This document shows, piece after piece, positions 6,632-6,992 of a stretch of DNA of 6,992 nucleotides; within the stretch, counting starts at the first letter, position 1; every line of letters starts with the position of its first letter. This DNA comes from Robiginitomaculum sp. (GTDB taxonomy: Bacteria; Pseudomonadota; Alphaproteobacteria; Caulobacterales; Maricaulaceae). The stretch lies in the NCBI GenBank assembly GCA_002733485.1, contig NVVU01000008.1:44173-51164 (forward strand), read 5' to 3'. The notes below the pieces were generated by a model. That model was not told the origin of the DNA and did no database searches. It saw nothing but the letters and a program-made list of their open reading frames with translations. A program made the position numbers and the translations under genes.

Positions 6632-6649
6632 AAGAGTCCCTTGACTCTT
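6632..6649. repeat. Palindrome AAGAGTC-CCTT-GACTCTT
   Basis: Perfect 7-bp arms around CCTT, each arm carrying a GANTC site. On the plus strand a run of seven T (6648-6654) follows, which gives it the look of a weak intrinsic terminator, but no plus-strand gene lies to its left for over 4 kb. An operator in the PAS promoter region fits better. A terminator for an antisense RNA is the alternative. Confidence 0.45.
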
Positions 6650-6662
6650 TTTTTGTATTCAG

Positions 6663-6692
6663 GAATCAGTAAATCATCGCCGAATCAGTAAA
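6663..6692. repeat. Direct repeat GAATCAGTAAA, two copies
   Basis: Two exact 11-bp copies at 6663-6673 and 6682-6692, with starts 19 bp apart (about two helical turns). Each begins with a GANTC site. They lie between the mucR terminator and the PAS gene and look like paired binding sites for one regulator. Confidence 0.5.
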
Positions 6693-6709
6693 AGTAAAAA
6701 AATCCTAAT

Positions 6710-6741
6710 AAAAACAAAGCCCGACACATGGCCGGGCTTTG
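6710..6741 (-). terminator. Intrinsic terminator of the mucR-like gene
   Basis: A perfect 9-bp stem, CAAAGCCCG (6715-6723) with CGGGCTTTG (6733-6741), has a 9-nt loop. Read on the minus strand, it is followed by five T residues (6714-6710) and further T-rich sequence. It begins 27 nt after the mucR stop codon, so the PAS gene should have its own promoter. Confidence 0.87.
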
Positions 6742-6767
6742 CAGTAAAAATGTGTTGATAAGTGTAT

Positions 6768-6992
6768 CTACCGGCCTCTTCCCCGGCGTCCACGACCCAA
6801 ACCCATCTCTTTTGCCAGTTTGGAACGGGCTTCGGCATAATTAGGGGCAACCATGGGGTAGTCGGAAGCCAGTCCCCATTTGGCGCGATATTCATCTGGA
6901 GACATATCGTATTTGGCGCGCAAATGCCGTTTCAGGGATTTGTATTTCCCGCCATCTTCAAGACAGATAATATAGTCCGGGGTGATGGAGCG
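6768..6992 (-). CDS. mucR: Ros/MucR family transcriptional regulator (C-terminal part)
   Basis: The last 74 residues of a Ros/MucR regulator run from the right window edge to a TAG at 6770-6768; the start lies outside. Family landmarks in order (numbering this fragment): TPDYIICLEDG (4-14), KSLKRHLRAKYDMSPDEYRAKWGL (18-41, seen in pieces), DYPMVAPNYAEARSKLAKEMGLG (44-66), then a Gly/Arg-rich tail of eight residues. Ros-type fingers hold zinc by Cys, Cys, His, His. Here the first Cys (10) and first His (23) are kept, but the second Cys is Asp13 and the last His positions are Lys27 and Tyr28. Zinc binding is therefore doubtful, as in some known zinc-free family members. MucR proteins bind AT-rich promoter DNA and control surface, motility, virulence or cell-cycle genes. 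The basic tail probably adds DNA affinity. Its own terminator follows. Confidence 0.93.
   Translation of the reverse strand, partial: RSITPDYIICLEDGGKYKSLKRHLRAKYDMSPDEYRAKWGLASDYPMVAPNYAEARSKLAKEMGLGRGRRGRGR

Larger units (their letters stand above)
6591..6686. promoter_or_regulatory. Cluster of six GANTC sites upstream of the PAS gene
   Basis: GANTC sites start at 6591 (GATTC), 6622 (GAATC), 6634 (GAGTC), 6643 (GACTC), 6663 (GAATC) and 6682 (GAATC). GANTC is the target of the alphaproteobacterial cell-cycle methylase CcrM. By eye, the other roughly 6900 bases hold only seven (starting at 51, 115, 309, 561, 1049, 1939 and 4594). The stretch lies between the mucR terminator and the PAS gene start, so it should contain the PAS promoter. 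A weak candidate is TTGCGT (6633-6628) with GATATT 18 bp on. Methylation-dependent control is inferred. Confidence 0.6.

Noticed and set aside
6025..6633. Longer PAS protein starting at the TTG at 6633
   Set aside because: No ribosome site is placed for it, and the extra 27 residues are encoded by the palindrome- and GANTC-rich promoter region. The ATG at 6552 has GAGGGGG at good spacing.
6751..6762. TGTGTTGATAAG resembling an inverted DnaA box
   Set aside because: It has an extra base compared with TGTGGATAA, so it is not a real match, and it lies in the short gap after mucR. No other DnaA-box cluster was seen, so there is no origin here.
6674..6895. Minus-strand ORF of 73 residues at the right end
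   Set aside because: It overlaps the mucR-like gene in another frame and runs through the terminator hairpin. The MucR frame has clear family motifs and this one has none.
1..6992. Mobile element, phage, defence system or CRISPR array
   Set aside because: No transposase, integrase, nuclease or repeat-spacer pattern was found. All intact genes have housekeeping or regulatory character with similar base use.

Overview
The window looks like an ordinary chromosomal stretch from an alphaproteobacterium. The main evidence is a Ros/MucR-type regulator at the right end, a PAS_5-type protein, a DUF6456-type protein overlapping a stand-alone DnaA domain IV-like DNA-binding protein, and a GANTC-rich (CcrM-type) intergenic region. 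I cannot fix the order or genus. I see no insertion sequence, phage gene, tRNA, rRNA or CRISPR array.

Left part, plus strand (1-2213): a TonB-family energy transducer is followed by an exported TPR-repeat protein. The pair probably belongs to an ExbB/ExbD/TonB-type outer-membrane transport locus whose other genes lie left of the window. A strong hairpin with T-tracts on both sides (2183-2213) ends this unit and also the convergent minus-strand unit.

Middle, minus strand (read right to left, 5898 to 2233): four closely packed genes form a likely operon: DnaA-IV-like HTH protein, DUF6456-type protein (4-bp ATGA overlap), peptide-methionine (R)-S-oxide reductase MsrB (35-nt gap) and oligopeptidase B PtrB (29-nt gap). 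The first two look like a translationally coupled DNA-binding pair. The last two are protein repair and peptide turnover enzymes. A plausible sigma70-type promoter (about 5960-5988), with two small inverted repeats, lies before the first gene.

Right part, minus strand: a PAS_5-type sensor protein (6025-6552) and the C-terminal 74 residues of a Ros/MucR regulator (6768-6992, cut by the window end), with its own terminator (6710-6741). The intergenic stretch between them is the most unusual part of the window. Six GANTC sites fall within 96 bp (6591-6686), against seven in all the rest of the window, and none between 4599 and 6590. They are embedded in a 7+7 bp palindrome, an 11-bp direct repeat and, nearby, a GTTAAT/ATTAAC palindrome. 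This suggests a methylation- or cell-cycle-responsive promoter for the PAS gene. I did not find a clearly new multi-gene system.
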